A stretch of DNA of 60,469 nucleotides from an uncultured Prevotellaceae bacterium (GCA_900318645.1 ONLH01000026.1:1-60469); one strand, 5' to 3'. Numbered from the stretch's first letter, positions 40,232 through 50,083 are shown. A program made the numbers and translations. The notes: generated by a model from the sequence alone, not told the origin.

Positions 40232-41989
40232 ATGATAAGTAAATGGAATTACTTACCTCTAACATCCGACGAACGCATTGCCCAGGAGCAGTTGGCGGCC
40301 CAGTTCCCCAATTGCCCCACCATCGCTCGGCTGTTGGTGCTCAGGGGCTTGAAGACCGCGGACGACGTCCACGACTTCCTTTACCCGTCACTCCAGCAGC
40401 TGCACGATCCGTTCTTGATGAAGAACATGGACAAGGCTGTGGCAAGGCTCAACCAGGCGTTAGGGGCAAAAGAGAAGATCATGATTTACGGGGACTACGA
40501 CGTGGATGGTACCACTGCTGTAGCGCTCGTGTATAAGTATCTTCAGAACATTTACTCCAATCTGGTTTACTATATTCCGACACGCGATGATGACGGATAT
40601 GGTATTTCCCTGCAGAGCATCGACTATGCAGCTTCTATTGGAGTAAAGCTGGTTATTGTGCTCGATTGCGGTATCAAAGCAATCGACGAAATTGCGTATG
40701 CCAAGGAGAAGGGCATCGATTTCATCGTCTGTGACCACCATGTCCCGGACGATGAGTTGCCCGCTGCTTCGGCAATTCTTAATCCCAAACTCGTTGATGA
40801 CACCTATCCCTACAAAGGTTTGTCGGGGTGTGGCGTTGGCTTTAAGTTCATGCAGGCGTTCTCCAAGAGCAATGGCCTGGGAACGATGTACAACCTCGAG
40901 GCCATGTTGGACCTTGTTGCTGTGAGCATCGCTGCCGACATTGTGCCGCTGACAGGCGAGAACAGGGTGATGATGTTCTACGGCCTGCGCCGGTTGAACA
41001 ACAATCCCAATGTGGGCTTGCGAAGCATCATCCGCACCTGTGGATTGAACCGTCATGACTTGACCATCAACGACATTATCTTCAAGATAGGTCCCCGCAT
41101 CAATGCTTCGGGCCGTATGGAGTCAGGACAAGAATCTGTTGAGCTGTTGGTGAGCCGCAATATGCAGAGCGCAATGGAGATTTCCAAGCGAATCGACCAG
41201 TATAACAGTAACCGCAAGGAGCTTGACAGCCAGGTGACTGTCGAGGCCAACGAGATTATTGACCGTCATGCTCAGGTGCTTGACGGCAAGAAACCCATCG
41301 TCATCTATGACCGCAACTGGCACAAGGGTGTCATCGGTATTGTGGCAGCAAGACTTGCAGAGTTGTATTTCCGCCCCTCTGTAGTGCTGACCTATTATGC
41401 CGATGGTATAGCTACTGGCTCTTCTCGCTCGGTGCGCGGCTTTGATGTCTATACAGCTATCAAGTCTTGTCGAGACCTCTTGGAGACTTTCGGCGGCCAT
41501 ACCAATGCCGTCGGCCTGTCCATCAAGGAGGAAAACATTCCCGAGTTCCGCCGCAGGTTGACCGAATATGTCGAGAGCCACATTGAGGACGAGCAAGTCA
41601 CCCCCGCTATGGATATCGACTGTGAAATCAAGTTCAGCGACATCAATGGCGCATTGTTGCGTTACTTGCGAATGCTCAATCCCTATGGCCCAGGAAACGG
41701 CAAACCTGTGTTTATCACCCGCAAGGTCTATGACCAAGGAACGAGCAAGGTGGTAGGTAGGAAGATGGAGCACATCAAGCTTGACCTCCGTGATGAGGAG
41801 GGCAACAAGGTGAATAATGCGATAGCCTTTGGACTGGCTGAGTTCAATGATGCACTCAAGGCGGGCAAGGCTATTGACATCTGCTACACGATCGAGGAAA
41901 CCAGGCATCGCATGAACACCTCGGTGCAACTTATGGTGAAGGCTATAAAAATGCACGACGATGCCGAGTCATTCCAGACCAATTCTTGA
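40232..41989 (+). CDS. recJ: Single-stranded-DNA-specific exonuclease RecJ
   Basis: A 585-aa DHH-family 5'-3' exonuclease used in recombination and mismatch repair. GDYDVDGTTA (Asp 88, 90, 92) is motif I. IVLDCGIKA (about 143) and FIVCDHHVPDDELP (about 165) carry the other metal ligands. The DHHA1 domain has TGSSRSVRGFDVY and GGHTNAVGLSI (about 415-435). The C-terminal OB region reads NPYGPGNGKPVF. It overlaps recQ by 29 nt in another frame, so the two are coupled. Confidence 0.96.
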   Translation: MISKWNYLPLTSDERIAQEQLAAQFPNCPTIARLLVLRGLKTADDVHDFLYPSLQQLHDPFLMKNMDKAVARLNQALGAKEKIMIYGDYDVDGTTAVALVYKYLQNIYSNLVYYIPTRDDDGYGISLQSIDYAASIGVKLVIVLDCGIKAIDEIAYAKEKGIDFIVCDHHVPDDELPAASAILNPKLVDDTYPYKGLSGCGVGFKFMQAFSKSNGLGTMYNLEAMLDLVAVSIAADIVPLTGENRVMMFYGLRRLNNNPNVGLRSIIRTCGLNRHDLTINDIIFKIGPRINASGRMESGQESVELLVSRNMQSAMEISKRIDQYNSNRKELDSQVTVEANEIIDRHAQVLDGKKPIVIYDRNWHKGVIGIVAARLAELYFRPSVVLTYYADGIATGSSRSVRGFDVYTAIKSCRDLLETFGGHTNAVGLSIKEENIPEFRRRLTEYVESHIEDEQVTPAMDIDCEIKFSDINGALLRYLRMLNPYGPGNGKPVFITRKVYDQGTSKVVGRKMEHIKLDLRDEEGNKVNNAIAFGLAEFNDALKAGKAIDICYTIEETRHRMNTSVQLMVKAIKMHDDAESFQTNS

Positions 41990-43871
41990 TATCCTCAAGA
42001 AATACTGGGGGTATGATGCCTTCAGGCCGCTTCAGCAGGACATTATTGAGTCGGTTCTTGACGGCCGTGATACGTTGGGCTTGATGCCCACAGGTGGCGG
42101 CAAATCCATAACATTTCAAGTTCCCACGATGGCCATTGATGGCATGGCGCTTGTCGTCACGCCCATCATCTCGTTGATGAAGGATCAGGTGGATCGCTTG
42201 CGTGCCCTACACATCAAGGCGACTTATCTCTATGCCGGGCTTACGCGTGCCGAGGTGAATCGCACTTATGAGAAATGCCTCTACGGCAACTGCAAGTTCC
42301 TCTATGTGTCACCCGAACGCCTGCAATCCCAGTCATTTCTTGAGCGCTTGCGCCAGATGCCCGTCAAGCTCATTGTTGTTGACGAGGCACACTGTATTTC
42401 ACAGTGGGGCTATGACTTCAGGCCATCGTTCCTGAAGATTGTCACTGTTCGCAAGCTTTTCCCATCTGTCCCGGTATTGGCACTTACTGCAACGGCTACT
42501 CCTGTAGTGGTCGAGGACATTCAGCGATGCCTTAACTTCAAGGCTCCCAATGTGTTCTCGATGAGTTTTTCCCGTAGTAATTTGTCCTATGTCGTTCGGC
42601 CTACCGAAGAAAAAAATGCCGAACTTATTCATATCCTGCGTTCGGTACCAGGCACAGCGATTGTGTATGTTCGCTCACGCATGCGAACCAAACAAATCAG
42701 CGATGAACTTAACCGTGCGGGCATCCATGCCGACTTCTATCATGCTGGGCTATATGTCGAGGACAAGGAAGACAAGCAGAATAAATGGACTACCGACGAG
42801 TGCCGTGTCATGGTGGCGACCAATGCCTTCGGCATGGGCATCGATAAGCCCGACGTGCGACTCGTCGTGCATGTCGATATTCCTAACTCGCTTGAAGAGT
42901 ATTACCAGGAAGCGGGTAGGGCAGGACGCGACGGCAAGCGCTCCTATGCCGTGCTGCTGGTTAAGCACACCGACCAGCGTGTGCTGAGACGCCACGTCAC
43001 CGAAGCCTTCCCTGAGAAAGACTTTATCCGCAGCGTCTATGAACGTGTAGGGAACTTCTTGGGCGTGAGTATCGGTGAGGGCTACCAGCAGATGTTTGAT
43101 TTCAATTTCAACCTCTTCTGTCGCACGTTCGACCTGCCAGTATTGCCCACCCACAATGCTTTGAAGATTCTTACCCAGGCGGGATACATCGAGTTTGTTG
43201 AAGAGATTGAGACTCAGTCCCGCGTGATGATTCTAGCGCGCAAGGAGCAGCTTTATGACCTGGAAACCGTGACTCCTGGCGCCGATCAAGTGCTGCAAGC
43301 GATTCTCAGGCTCTATACGGGCCTGTTTGCCGACTATGTCTTCATCAACGAAGACGTCATCGCTTACCGTACTGGGCTAAATCAGGAGACCATCTACAAC
43401 TCGTTGCTTGAGTTGACCCGCATGCACATTCTCCACTATGTGCCTCGCAAGCGGACACCTTATATAATATATACGACATCTCGTGAGGAGCCACAGCATG
43501 TGTTAATCCCCAAGGTCGTCTATGAAGACCTGCGTCAGCGCATGACCGACCGCATTGAGGCCACCATCAACTATGCCTACAGCGACATCGGCTGTCGTGA
43601 ACGCATGTTGTTGGGCTACTTTGGCGAGAAGTCCGAGGATGAGTGTGGCCATTGTGACTTGTGCATTGACCGTCGTAAACGTGCTGATCATCTTCCTGAT
43701 GACGTGCAGCAGGGCATCCTCTATATGGCTGGATTGCGTCCCCGTCGCTTGGATGAGTTCATCAACACCTTGTCGTTCCCTAAGGATGAAGTCGTATCGA
43801 TGCTTTCTTTCCTTGTTGACGAAGGCTTTGTCGAGCATCTTGATGATGACACCTATCGGGTCGTGAAGTAA
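41961..43871 (+). CDS. recQ: ATP-dependent DNA helicase RecQ
   Basis: A 636-aa helicase. Walker A PTGGGKS is at about 43-49; the aromatic-rich motif and DEAHCISQWGYDFRPSF are at about 141-157. Motifs IV-VI include YHAGL, ATNAFGMGIDKPDVR and QEAGRAGRDG. An RQC-type zinc site is seen as CRERMLLGYFGEKSEDECGH followed by CDLC (about 545-570). A clear HRDC domain is not visible; the C-terminus looks like a winged helix. It starts inside the end of recJ. RecQ feeds RecJ during resection and partners topoisomerase III, encoded 2.5 kb upstream. Confidence 0.95.
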   Translation: MPSHSRPILDILKKYWGYDAFRPLQQDIIESVLDGRDTLGLMPTGGGKSITFQVPTMAIDGMALVVTPIISLMKDQVDRLRALHIKATYLYAGLTRAEVNRTYEKCLYGNCKFLYVSPERLQSQSFLERLRQMPVKLIVVDEAHCISQWGYDFRPSFLKIVTVRKLFPSVPVLALTATATPVVVEDIQRCLNFKAPNVFSMSFSRSNLSYVVRPTEEKNAELIHILRSVPGTAIVYVRSRMRTKQISDELNRAGIHADFYHAGLYVEDKEDKQNKWTTDECRVMVATNAFGMGIDKPDVRLVVHVDIPNSLEEYYQEAGRAGRDGKRSYAVLLVKHTDQRVLRRHVTEAFPEKDFIRSVYERVGNFLGVSIGEGYQQMFDFNFNLFCRTFDLPVLPTHNALKILTQAGYIEFVEEIETQSRVMILARKEQLYDLETVTPGADQVLQAILRLYTGLFADYVFINEDVIAYRTGLNQETIYNSLLELTRMHILHYVPRKRTPYIIYTTSREEPQHVLIPKVVYEDLRQRMTDRIEATINYAYSDIGCRERMLLGYFGEKSEDECGHCDLCIDRRKRADHLPDDVQQGILYMAGLRPRRLDEFINTLSFPKDEVVSMLSFLVDEGFVEHLDDDTYRVVK

Positions 43872-43902
43872 TCCTTCACTGCTTTTCCCCAATACATGAT
43901 GC

Positions 43903-43940
43903 AAAAAATAGAGACGCACAATCATGCGTCTCTATTTTTT
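43903..43940. terminator. Bidirectional terminator, GAGACGCA-type palindrome
   Basis: AAAAAATAGAGACGCA and its exact complement form a perfect 16-bp stem with a 6-nt loop. A- and T-runs on both sides allow it to end recQ (+) and the 884-aa gene (-). It belongs to the same palindrome family as sites near 49948, 50115 and 51447. Confidence 0.9.
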
Positions 43941-43960
43941 GTTTGTGATAAGCTAATGGC

Positions 43961-46615
43961 TTACTTCAGCACCTTAACAGCACTGCTGGTGCCATCGGTG
44001 TAAGTGGTCACGATGATGGTGAGACCGTTGGCCTCGCTCATCTCCTGGCCCATGATGTTGTAGTAGCGTACGCCAGCAACAACCTTGTCGTTGTCGTTGA
44101 TGAGCTCCTCAATACCACCGCCGACCTTGGTCAAGCGATAAACGGCGATGTTGCCACCGGGATAGTATTGATAGATGAGCACCTCGGTCTCGCTAATAAC
44201 CTCAGCATTCAGCCAGTCAGCCTGATATCCATTGGCGTTGGCAGCAACGGTAGCGGGAACCTCCACGATGGGAGCCTCGGCACCAGCCTCAGCAACAGCA
44301 AAGCCATTCAGGTAGTTGGGCAGGGTGGGATATACAAAGAACTCCTTGTTGTCCCAAACAAATGCGAAGGTACCGTTGCAAGCACCCTTGCCAGGCAGAG
44401 TCGTAGCCTCGGCAACGAAGTTGTCACCATCAGCGGCGAGCTTCTGGAGGGCAGCGTTGCGGGTTACATAAAGCAGAGACTCCTCGCCATCGAGGTCAAC
44501 GTAATAGTTGATTACAGTCGAGCTGGTGGGTGACAGACCGTCACAAGGAGCAGCATAGCACTCGTCGGTATTAACCTCACCACCTGAGATGGTCAGGATG
44601 GATACACCACTGGTGGTAGCACCGGTCAGGTAGAGAACACCGTCTTCCATCAGGTTGCCCTGAGCAAAGCCGATGAAGTCGCAGCGACCCTCAATACCAC
44701 ACTCGGCGGGAACGATGTATTCCTTAACCTCATTGGTCTCGGGGTTGATGACCTTAATGGTGGCCTCGCTCCAAGGATCGGGGAAGGTAGCGTTGCTGAC
44801 AATGATATTGCCGGCCTCGTCGCGGGTGATACCGCAGTTGGCACCGCCTTCAAACTCATTGTTGGAAAGACCATTCTCGTCAACAACGATAACCTTCTGG
44901 TCAGCCTTGTTGTTGATGTAGAACTTGCCGTCCATACCGAAGCCCTGACGTACGTCAGCGGTGGGCAGGAATGACAGGTCGTCGATAACCCAAACGGGCT
45001 CAATCTTGTAACCATCACCAGGCTCATCACCAGCCTTGGCGGGAACAACAACCTCAGCAGTAGCAGTCTCGCTGATGAGCTTGCCATCCTCCTGAGCGGT
45101 AGCAGTAACAACAACAGTTACATCCTCATCGCCACGAGCGATGGTGTAGGGGTTCTCAACCTCAACGCCATCAACATAAACGTGAACCTCGCCGTCACCG
45201 GTTACGGTGATGATAACGTTATCTTCGGTTACCTCATAGGAGATCACGGGAGTAGCGGTTACTTCCATAACCTTAGCAGGAACAACGACCTCAGCAGTAG
45301 CAGTCTGGCTGATTTCCTTGCCATCCTCCTGAGCGGTAGCGGTAACAACAACGGTTACGTCTTCCTCACCACGCGGGATGATGTAGGGATTCTCAACCTC
45401 AACGCCATCAACATAGACGTGAACTTCGCCGTCACCGGTTACGGTGATGATAACGTTGTCTTCGGTTACCTCATAGGAGATCACGGGAGTAGCGGTAGTC
45501 TCTTTAACGGCCTTGGTGATAACCACGGTCATGGCATCCAAGTTAACGGTTGCCTCATACTCGCCAGCGGGGATCTTGTAGCTGTTGGTGTTGGCACCCA
45601 AGGGCAACTCAACGCCCATCATGTCGTCGCTCAGCAGGAAGTTCTCCTCCGAAGCACCCAGGCGATAGGCCTGAATGGTGCTCCAGTCCTCATCTTCAGC
45701 AAGCATGGTGGTAAATGAGAAGTAGCTGTAGCCGATACCGTCGGTCTCGTCGATGGTTTCACCCTTGGTGGTAAAGGTGGCAGTGAAGATGTTCTCATCT
45801 TCGGTATCCATCTGGAGACCAACATTGGCTGCCCAACCGTTGTCGTTTACCTCACCCAGGATGAACAGGTCACCAGTGCGGGTGTCGAGATCGCCAACGA
45901 GCGAAGCCTGAACACCGCAGAAGGTGGTGGTGGGATCGAAGGTGAAACGCAGGTTGTAGATACCGCTCTGGTCGAGGGTCAAAGTGCGGTTCTCAGCGGG
46001 CCAAGCATTGCCCCAGTCGTGGTTACCCACAACCTTGAACTGCAGCTCAGAGCCAGCGCCCAGTTCACAACCAAGCTTGTCGAGCTGGTACATACCGTTG
46101 TCCAGCTTCACCATGTCATTGTCGGTGTTGGTAGCATCCCACTCGGTGCCGAATACTGAAACGGGAGTACCTGCAACAGTATAGGTGTCGATAACGACGG
46201 GCTCTACATAACCGTCAATTTTGAACTTGTTGCTGAAGGGGTTCAGCGTGATGGTGTACTCGCTACCGCTACCGGTAAACTTGTATGCACCGTTGTCGCC
46301 TCCAGCTTTCTGGAACGGGGTCCATGCGCCTGCGGTAACTTCCACATCACCACCGGTCGGACCAATACGCATCGTGCTGTTGAACGTTGCCCAGTCGCTG
46401 CTTGACTCAGCGAGCGCGTCGGCAAACACAAACCAGATTGAACCACTGACGGTACCCGTGAAGCTGTAGGTGCCATCAGCGTTCTGGGTCATCTCCACTC
46501 CGTTAGACGGATCCCATCCGTTTCCGAAAGGAGCATTACCCACCAGATAGTAGGCTGCCTGTGATGTAAAGGCAAACGCTGCCATCATTGTCAGTAAAGT
46601 AAAAACTTTCTTCAT
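43961..46615 (-). CDS. Large modular secreted protein with tandem repeats and T9SS-like tail
   Basis: An 884-aa secreted protein; signal peptide MKKVFTLLTMMAAFAFTSQA. Residues about 21-370 contain three beta-sandwich blocks (YYLVGNAPFGNGWDP; VFGTEWDATNTDNDMVKLDN; LFILGEVNDNGWAANVGLQM) that resemble starch-binding or pullulanase-type X25 domains. Two nearly identical 79-residue repeats follow (about 375-453 and 454-532: ATPVISYEVTEDNVIITVTG). Residues about 545-830 look like a beta-propeller related to the first half of the 698-aa protein. The tail (YYNIMGQEMSEANGLTIIV, ending KVLK) is a T9SS-like sorting domain. The role is probably carbohydrate binding outside the cell; no hydrolase motif is seen. 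Confidence 0.8.
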   Translation of the reverse strand: MKKVFTLLTMMAAFAFTSQAAYYLVGNAPFGNGWDPSNGVEMTQNADGTYSFTGTVSGSIWFVFADALAESSSDWATFNSTMRIGPTGGDVEVTAGAWTPFQKAGGDNGAYKFTGSGSEYTITLNPFSNKFKIDGYVEPVVIDTYTVAGTPVSVFGTEWDATNTDNDMVKLDNGMYQLDKLGCELGAGSELQFKVVGNHDWGNAWPAENRTLTLDQSGIYNLRFTFDPTTTFCGVQASLVGDLDTRTGDLFILGEVNDNGWAANVGLQMDTEDENIFTATFTTKGETIDETDGIGYSYFSFTTMLAEDEDWSTIQAYRLGASEENFLLSDDMMGVELPLGANTNSYKIPAGEYEATVNLDAMTVVITKAVKETTATPVISYEVTEDNVIITVTGDGEVHVYVDGVEVENPYIIPRGEEDVTVVVTATAQEDGKEISQTATAEVVVPAKVMEVTATPVISYEVTEDNVIITVTGDGEVHVYVDGVEVENPYTIARGDEDVTVVVTATAQEDGKLISETATAEVVVPAKAGDEPGDGYKIEPVWVIDDLSFLPTADVRQGFGMDGKFYINNKADQKVIVVDENGLSNNEFEGGANCGITRDEAGNIIVSNATFPDPWSEATIKVINPETNEVKEYIVPAECGIEGRCDFIGFAQGNLMEDGVLYLTGATTSGVSILTISGGEVNTDECYAAPCDGLSPTSSTVINYYVDLDGEESLLYVTRNAALQKLAADGDNFVAEATTLPGKGACNGTFAFVWDNKEFFVYPTLPNYLNGFAVAEAGAEAPIVEVPATVAANANGYQADWLNAEVISETEVLIYQYYPGGNIAVYRLTKVGGGIEELINDNDKVVAGVRYYNIMGQEMSEANGLTIIVTTYTDGTSSAVKVLK
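45022..45495 (-). repeat. Tandem 237-bp repeat inside the 884-aa gene
   Basis: Two units with a 237-bp period (about 45022-45258 and 45259-45495) encode the two 79-residue domains. Bases such as TCACGGGAGTAGCGGT recur exactly 237 bp apart. Few residues differ, so duplication or conversion is recent. Confidence 0.85.
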
Positions 46616-46932
46616 AGATTAAACGTTTAAAAAATTAATAATACTATTGATAATAAAAACTCGCTATCTATCACTTAAGGGTGTAAAATTATCTGCAGAG
46701 ACAATAATACACAACATTCAACCTGCAAAATTAAAAAGAAAATTTTTTTCAGAATAGAAAATGAAGGTAAAAATTCACCTTATTAATAAAAAAGTATTGA
46801 AAAAAATATGTCATTTCACAGTGTTTAATCGATGACCATGAGTCTATTCTCAAAATTATTCAATTTATTCTCTTTTAGTAGGGAAATTAGTAGTACTTTT
46901 GCAGCGGTTTACTAATCATTGTATCATTTGAC
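46616..46932. promoter_or_regulatory. Divergent control region between the 884-aa gene and korA
   Basis: This 317-bp AT-rich region holds a minus-strand TAATTTTG at 46726-46733 (110 nt before the 884-aa start) and a plus-strand TACTTTTG at 46894-46901 (31 nt before the korA ATG). The middle, 46740-46890, is rich in A and T with no gene or clear hairpin. Confidence 0.55.
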
Positions 46933-48792
46933 ATGGCAGAAAAAGCAGAAAAAGCAAAAGTCCAGTTCCGTCAGAGTATCGTCGTGCGCTTTTCAGGTGA
47001 CAGCGGTGATGGTATGCAGTTGGCTGGCAACATTTTCTCTAACGTGAGTGCGGGCCTTGGTGACCGCATTTCCACATTCCCCGATTACCCTGCCGAGGTG
47101 CGTGCACCGCAGGGCTCTCTGGGTGGCGTTTCGGGTTTTCAGGTTCACATCGGTCACGGTGTGCACACCCCGGGTGACGAGTGTGATGTACTGGTAGCAA
47201 TGAACCCTGCTGCGCTCAAGCAGAACGCACAGTTCCTGCGCAAGGGTGGTGCTGCCATCGTTGACATTGACACTTTCACTCAGGCTGGACTCGACAAAGC
47301 CCTTTACACAACCAATGACCCATACGAGGAGTTGAATCTCAAGGCTCAGGTCATTGAAGCTCCCATTACAACGATGGTTAAGGAGGCACTCAAGGACACT
47401 GGCATGGACTTGAAGTCCCAACTGAAGTGCCGCAACATGTTTGCCCTGGGCCTCGTCTGCTGGCTGTTTAACCGACCCATGGAGGCTCCATTGAAGTTCC
47501 TCAAGGCGAAGTTTGCCGAGAAGCCCGAGGTCTATGCCGCCAACGAACTTGTCATCAAGGGCGGTTACAACTATGGCCACAATATCCATGCCACAGTATC
47601 GACCTATCGTATCCAGAGTGATGATGTGCGCCCTGGCACTTATACCGACGTTAGCGGTAATAAGGCTACGGCATGGGGTCTGATCAAGGCTTCAGAGATG
47701 AGTGGTCGCCCCTTGTTCCTGGGTTCATATCCTATTACCCCTGCAACTGATATCCTGCATGAACTGGCCAAGCGCCGTGATTTGGGTGTGAAGGCCATCC
47801 AGATGGAGGACGAGATCGGTGGTATCTGTTCAGCCATTGGTGCCGCATTTGCCGGACATCTGGCTGTAACGACGACTTCCGGTCCTGGCTTGGCCCTTAA
47901 GAGCGAGGCGCTGGGTCTTGCTGTCATGGCCGAGTTGCCCCTCGTGCTGGTTGACGTGCAGCGTGGTGGTCCCTCGACGGGCCTGCCCACCAAGACTGAG
48001 CAGACCGACTTGCAGCAGGCCCTTTATGGCCGCAGTGGTGAGAGTCCCCTTGTCGTATTGGCTGCTGCTTCACCCACCGATTGCTTCAAGATGGCGTTCC
48101 AGGCTGCCCGCCTTGCCATCGAGCACATGACTCCCGTCATCCTGCTCACCGATGCCTTCATTGCCAACGGTTCGTCGGCATGGCGCATCCCCGAGGAGGG
48201 TGAGTATCCCGTCATCAAGCCCAATTACGTCCCCGAGGCCTTGAAGCCGACATGGACACCGTTCATGCGCAATGCCCTGGGCATCCGCTATTGGGCCATC
48301 CCCGGCACTCCTGGTTTGGAGCATGTTGTGGGCGGTCTGGAAAAGGACTACAACCTGGGCGTGCTAAGCAATGACCCCATCAACCATGCTCACATGGTTG
48401 AGACTCGTCGCATGAAGATTGCCAATGTGGCTAACGATATCCCTGAGCTCAAACTCAAGGGTGACAGCGGTGCCGACACTATCATCCTGGGTTGGGGTAG
48501 TACCTATGGTCACATCCTTGATGCCGTGAATCGCTTGAACGCCGAGGGCTTCAGGGTTGCAATGACCCACATTCGCTACATCAACCCGCTGCCCAAGAAT
48601 ACCGCCGAGTTGCTGAGCCGCTTCAAGACGGTGATTGTCGCCGAGTTGAACACGGGTCAACTGGCAAGTTACCTGCAGAGTAAGATTCCTAACCTGAACA
48701 TCTGCCACATCAATAAGGTGCAGGGACAGCCGTTCCTGGTTCAGGAGATTGTTGACGGAGTTAAAAACATCATGATGGAGGAGGAAATCTAA
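46933..48792 (+). CDS. korA: 2-oxoacid:ferredoxin oxidoreductase, fused gamma-alpha subunit
   Basis: A 619-aa protein. Residues about 15-195 are the gamma domain (RFSGDSGDGMQLAGNIFSNV). From about 225 the pyrimidine-binding alpha domain follows (FLGSYPITPATDILHELAK; MEDEIGGICSAIGAAFAG; TSGPGLALKSEALGL). With KorB it oxidises a 2-oxoacid, probably 2-oxoglutarate, with CoA and ThDP, reducing ferredoxin. The fused gamma-alpha form without a separate ferredoxin subunit is usual in Bacteroidota. Its stop overlaps the korB start by 1 nt (TAATG). Pyruvate or a branched-chain oxoacid is an alternative substrate. Confidence 0.92.
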   Translation: MAEKAEKAKVQFRQSIVVRFSGDSGDGMQLAGNIFSNVSAGLGDRISTFPDYPAEVRAPQGSLGGVSGFQVHIGHGVHTPGDECDVLVAMNPAALKQNAQFLRKGGAAIVDIDTFTQAGLDKALYTTNDPYEELNLKAQVIEAPITTMVKEALKDTGMDLKSQLKCRNMFALGLVCWLFNRPMEAPLKFLKAKFAEKPEVYAANELVIKGGYNYGHNIHATVSTYRIQSDDVRPGTYTDVSGNKATAWGLIKASEMSGRPLFLGSYPITPATDILHELAKRRDLGVKAIQMEDEIGGICSAIGAAFAGHLAVTTTSGPGLALKSEALGLAVMAELPLVLVDVQRGGPSTGLPTKTEQTDLQQALYGRSGESPLVVLAAASPTDCFKMAFQAARLAIEHMTPVILLTDAFIANGSSAWRIPEEGEYPVIKPNYVPEALKPTWTPFMRNALGIRYWAIPGTPGLEHVVGGLEKDYNLGVLSNDPINHAHMVETRRMKIANVANDIPELKLKGDSGADTIILGWGSTYGHILDAVNRLNAEGFRVAMTHIRYINPLPKNTAELLSRFKTVIVAELNTGQLASYLQSKIPNLNICHINKVQGQPFLVQEIVDGVKNIMMEEEI

Positions 48793-49823
48793 TGGAACAG
48801 AACAATAACAATCAACCTATGGCTCACAAGCCTCTCGATTTCAAGAATAATCAGCCCGTGCGCTGGTGCCCCGGCTGTGGTGACCACGCTGTGCTCAATG
48901 TCCTGCTCAAGGCGATGGCACAACTGAATATCCCTCCCGAGAAGACCGCTGTGATTTCAGGTATCGGATGCAGTTCGCGTTTGCCTTATTACACACGCAC
49001 TTATGCATTCCACACCATTCATGGTCGTGGTGGTGCTGTGGCAACCGGTTTCAAGACTGCCAACCCCGACATGACTGTTTGGCAGGTCTCGGGCGACGGT
49101 GACTGTCTCGCTATCGGTGGCAACCATTTCATCCATGAGGTACGTCGCAACATTGATGTCAACCTGTTGCTGCTGAACAATCGCATCTATGGTTTGACCA
49201 AGGGTCAGTTCTCACCCACGAGTGCCCGTGGTTTCAAGTCCAAATCATCGCCCTATGGCACGGTGGAGGATCCGTTCATTCCCGCTGAGTTGACTTTCGG
49301 CGCTCGCGGCACCTTCTTTGCCCGCAGCCTTGACGTGGCATTAGACATCAGTCAGGAAGTGATGATAGCTGCTGCCCAGCACAAGGGTTGCTCAGTTGTT
49401 GAGATTTTGCAGAACTGCATGATTTTCAACAACGGCATCCACAACTACATTACCGACCGCGAGAATCGTCCTGACCGTACCATCCACCTCGTTCATGGCG
49501 AGAAGATGATCTTCGGCAAGGACAATAACCGCGGCCTTGTGCAGGATGGTTTCGGCCTCAAGGCAGTAACCATCGGCGAAGATGGCTACACCATTGATGA
49601 TGTGCTTGTTCATGATGCACACTGCGAGAGCTTCTTCCTGCATCAGATGCTGGCAATGATGGACGGTACCGATTTGCCCGTTGCACTCGGTGTCATCCGC
49701 GCCGTTGAGGCTCCCACCTATGAGACGGCGGTAGCCGAGCAAGTTGAGGAGGCCAAGGCCAAGCACGGCTTCACTTGTCTTGAAGACGTTATCATGGCTG
49801 GCGATACCTGGCAAGTGGAATAA
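48792..49823 (+). CDS. korB: 2-oxoacid:ferredoxin oxidoreductase, beta subunit
   Basis: A 343-aa ThDP-binding subunit. RWCPGCGDHAVLN (about 25) and GIGCSSRLP (about 57) carry cysteines of the iron-sulfur cluster. The ThDP motif is GDGDCLAIGGNH (about 98) through LLNNRIYGLTKGQFSPTS (about 127). It is translationally coupled to korA, and the two make a complete oxidoreductase. A hairpin follows its stop. Confidence 0.93.
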   Translation: MEQNNNNQPMAHKPLDFKNNQPVRWCPGCGDHAVLNVLLKAMAQLNIPPEKTAVISGIGCSSRLPYYTRTYAFHTIHGRGGAVATGFKTANPDMTVWQVSGDGDCLAIGGNHFIHEVRRNIDVNLLLLNNRIYGLTKGQFSPTSARGFKSKSSPYGTVEDPFIPAELTFGARGTFFARSLDVALDISQEVMIAAAQHKGCSVVEILQNCMIFNNGIHNYITDRENRPDRTIHLVHGEKMIFGKDNNRGLVQDGFGLKAVTIGEDGYTIDDVLVHDAHCESFFLHQMLAMMDGTDLPVALGVIRAVEAPTYETAVAEQVEEAKAKHGFTCLEDVIMAGDTWQVE

Positions 49824-49860
49824 GGCTTTAGCAAAATTAGCTGAATACTGTAAACAACTC

Positions 49861-49886
49861 AGGCGACCTCATCATCGAGGCCGCCT
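49861..49886 (+). terminator. Hairpin after korB
   Basis: AGGCGACCTC and GAGGCCGCCT pair with one mismatch around ATCATC, 37 nt after the korB stop. The T-run is short (TTGTTT). Confidence 0.65.
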
Positions 49887-49895
49887 GAATTGTTT

Positions 49896-50083
49896 AACGT
49901 GAGTCCGACGAAAATAAAGCGTTGATACTCAATTCATCCGCTATGTAGAGACGCAAAATTTTGCGTCTCCAGGGCAGCATTTGGTAATGTTTAACGATGG
50001 GAGAAGCATGATTTTGTGTCTCTACAGGTCATCTAGTGGCTGACTCGCTGAGCCCTAAAAGAGTATTTCGTCGAACTCACATT
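49896..50083. mobile_element. MITE-like element with terminal inverted repeats (copy 2)
   Basis: The 188-bp element is bounded by AACGTGAGTCCGACGAAAA on the left and, reading inward from the right, AATGTGAGTTCGACGAAATA. These ends match those of 4723-4924 although the interiors differ. Inside are a perfect GAGACGCAAAA palindrome and a decayed second one. It carries no gene and fills most of the korB to 339-aa-gene gap. Confidence 0.6.
49948..49969. repeat. Perfect palindrome GAGACGCAAAA / TTTTGCGTCTC
   Basis: A 22-bp perfect palindrome inside the element. A degenerate copy follows at 50001-50022. The same sequence type forms the terminators near 43903, 50115 and 51447. Confidence 0.8.

Noticed and set aside
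45022-45495. Tandem repeat as a CRISPR or IS feature
   Set aside because: The 237-bp units are in frame within one gene and encode a folded domain; it is a protein repeat.
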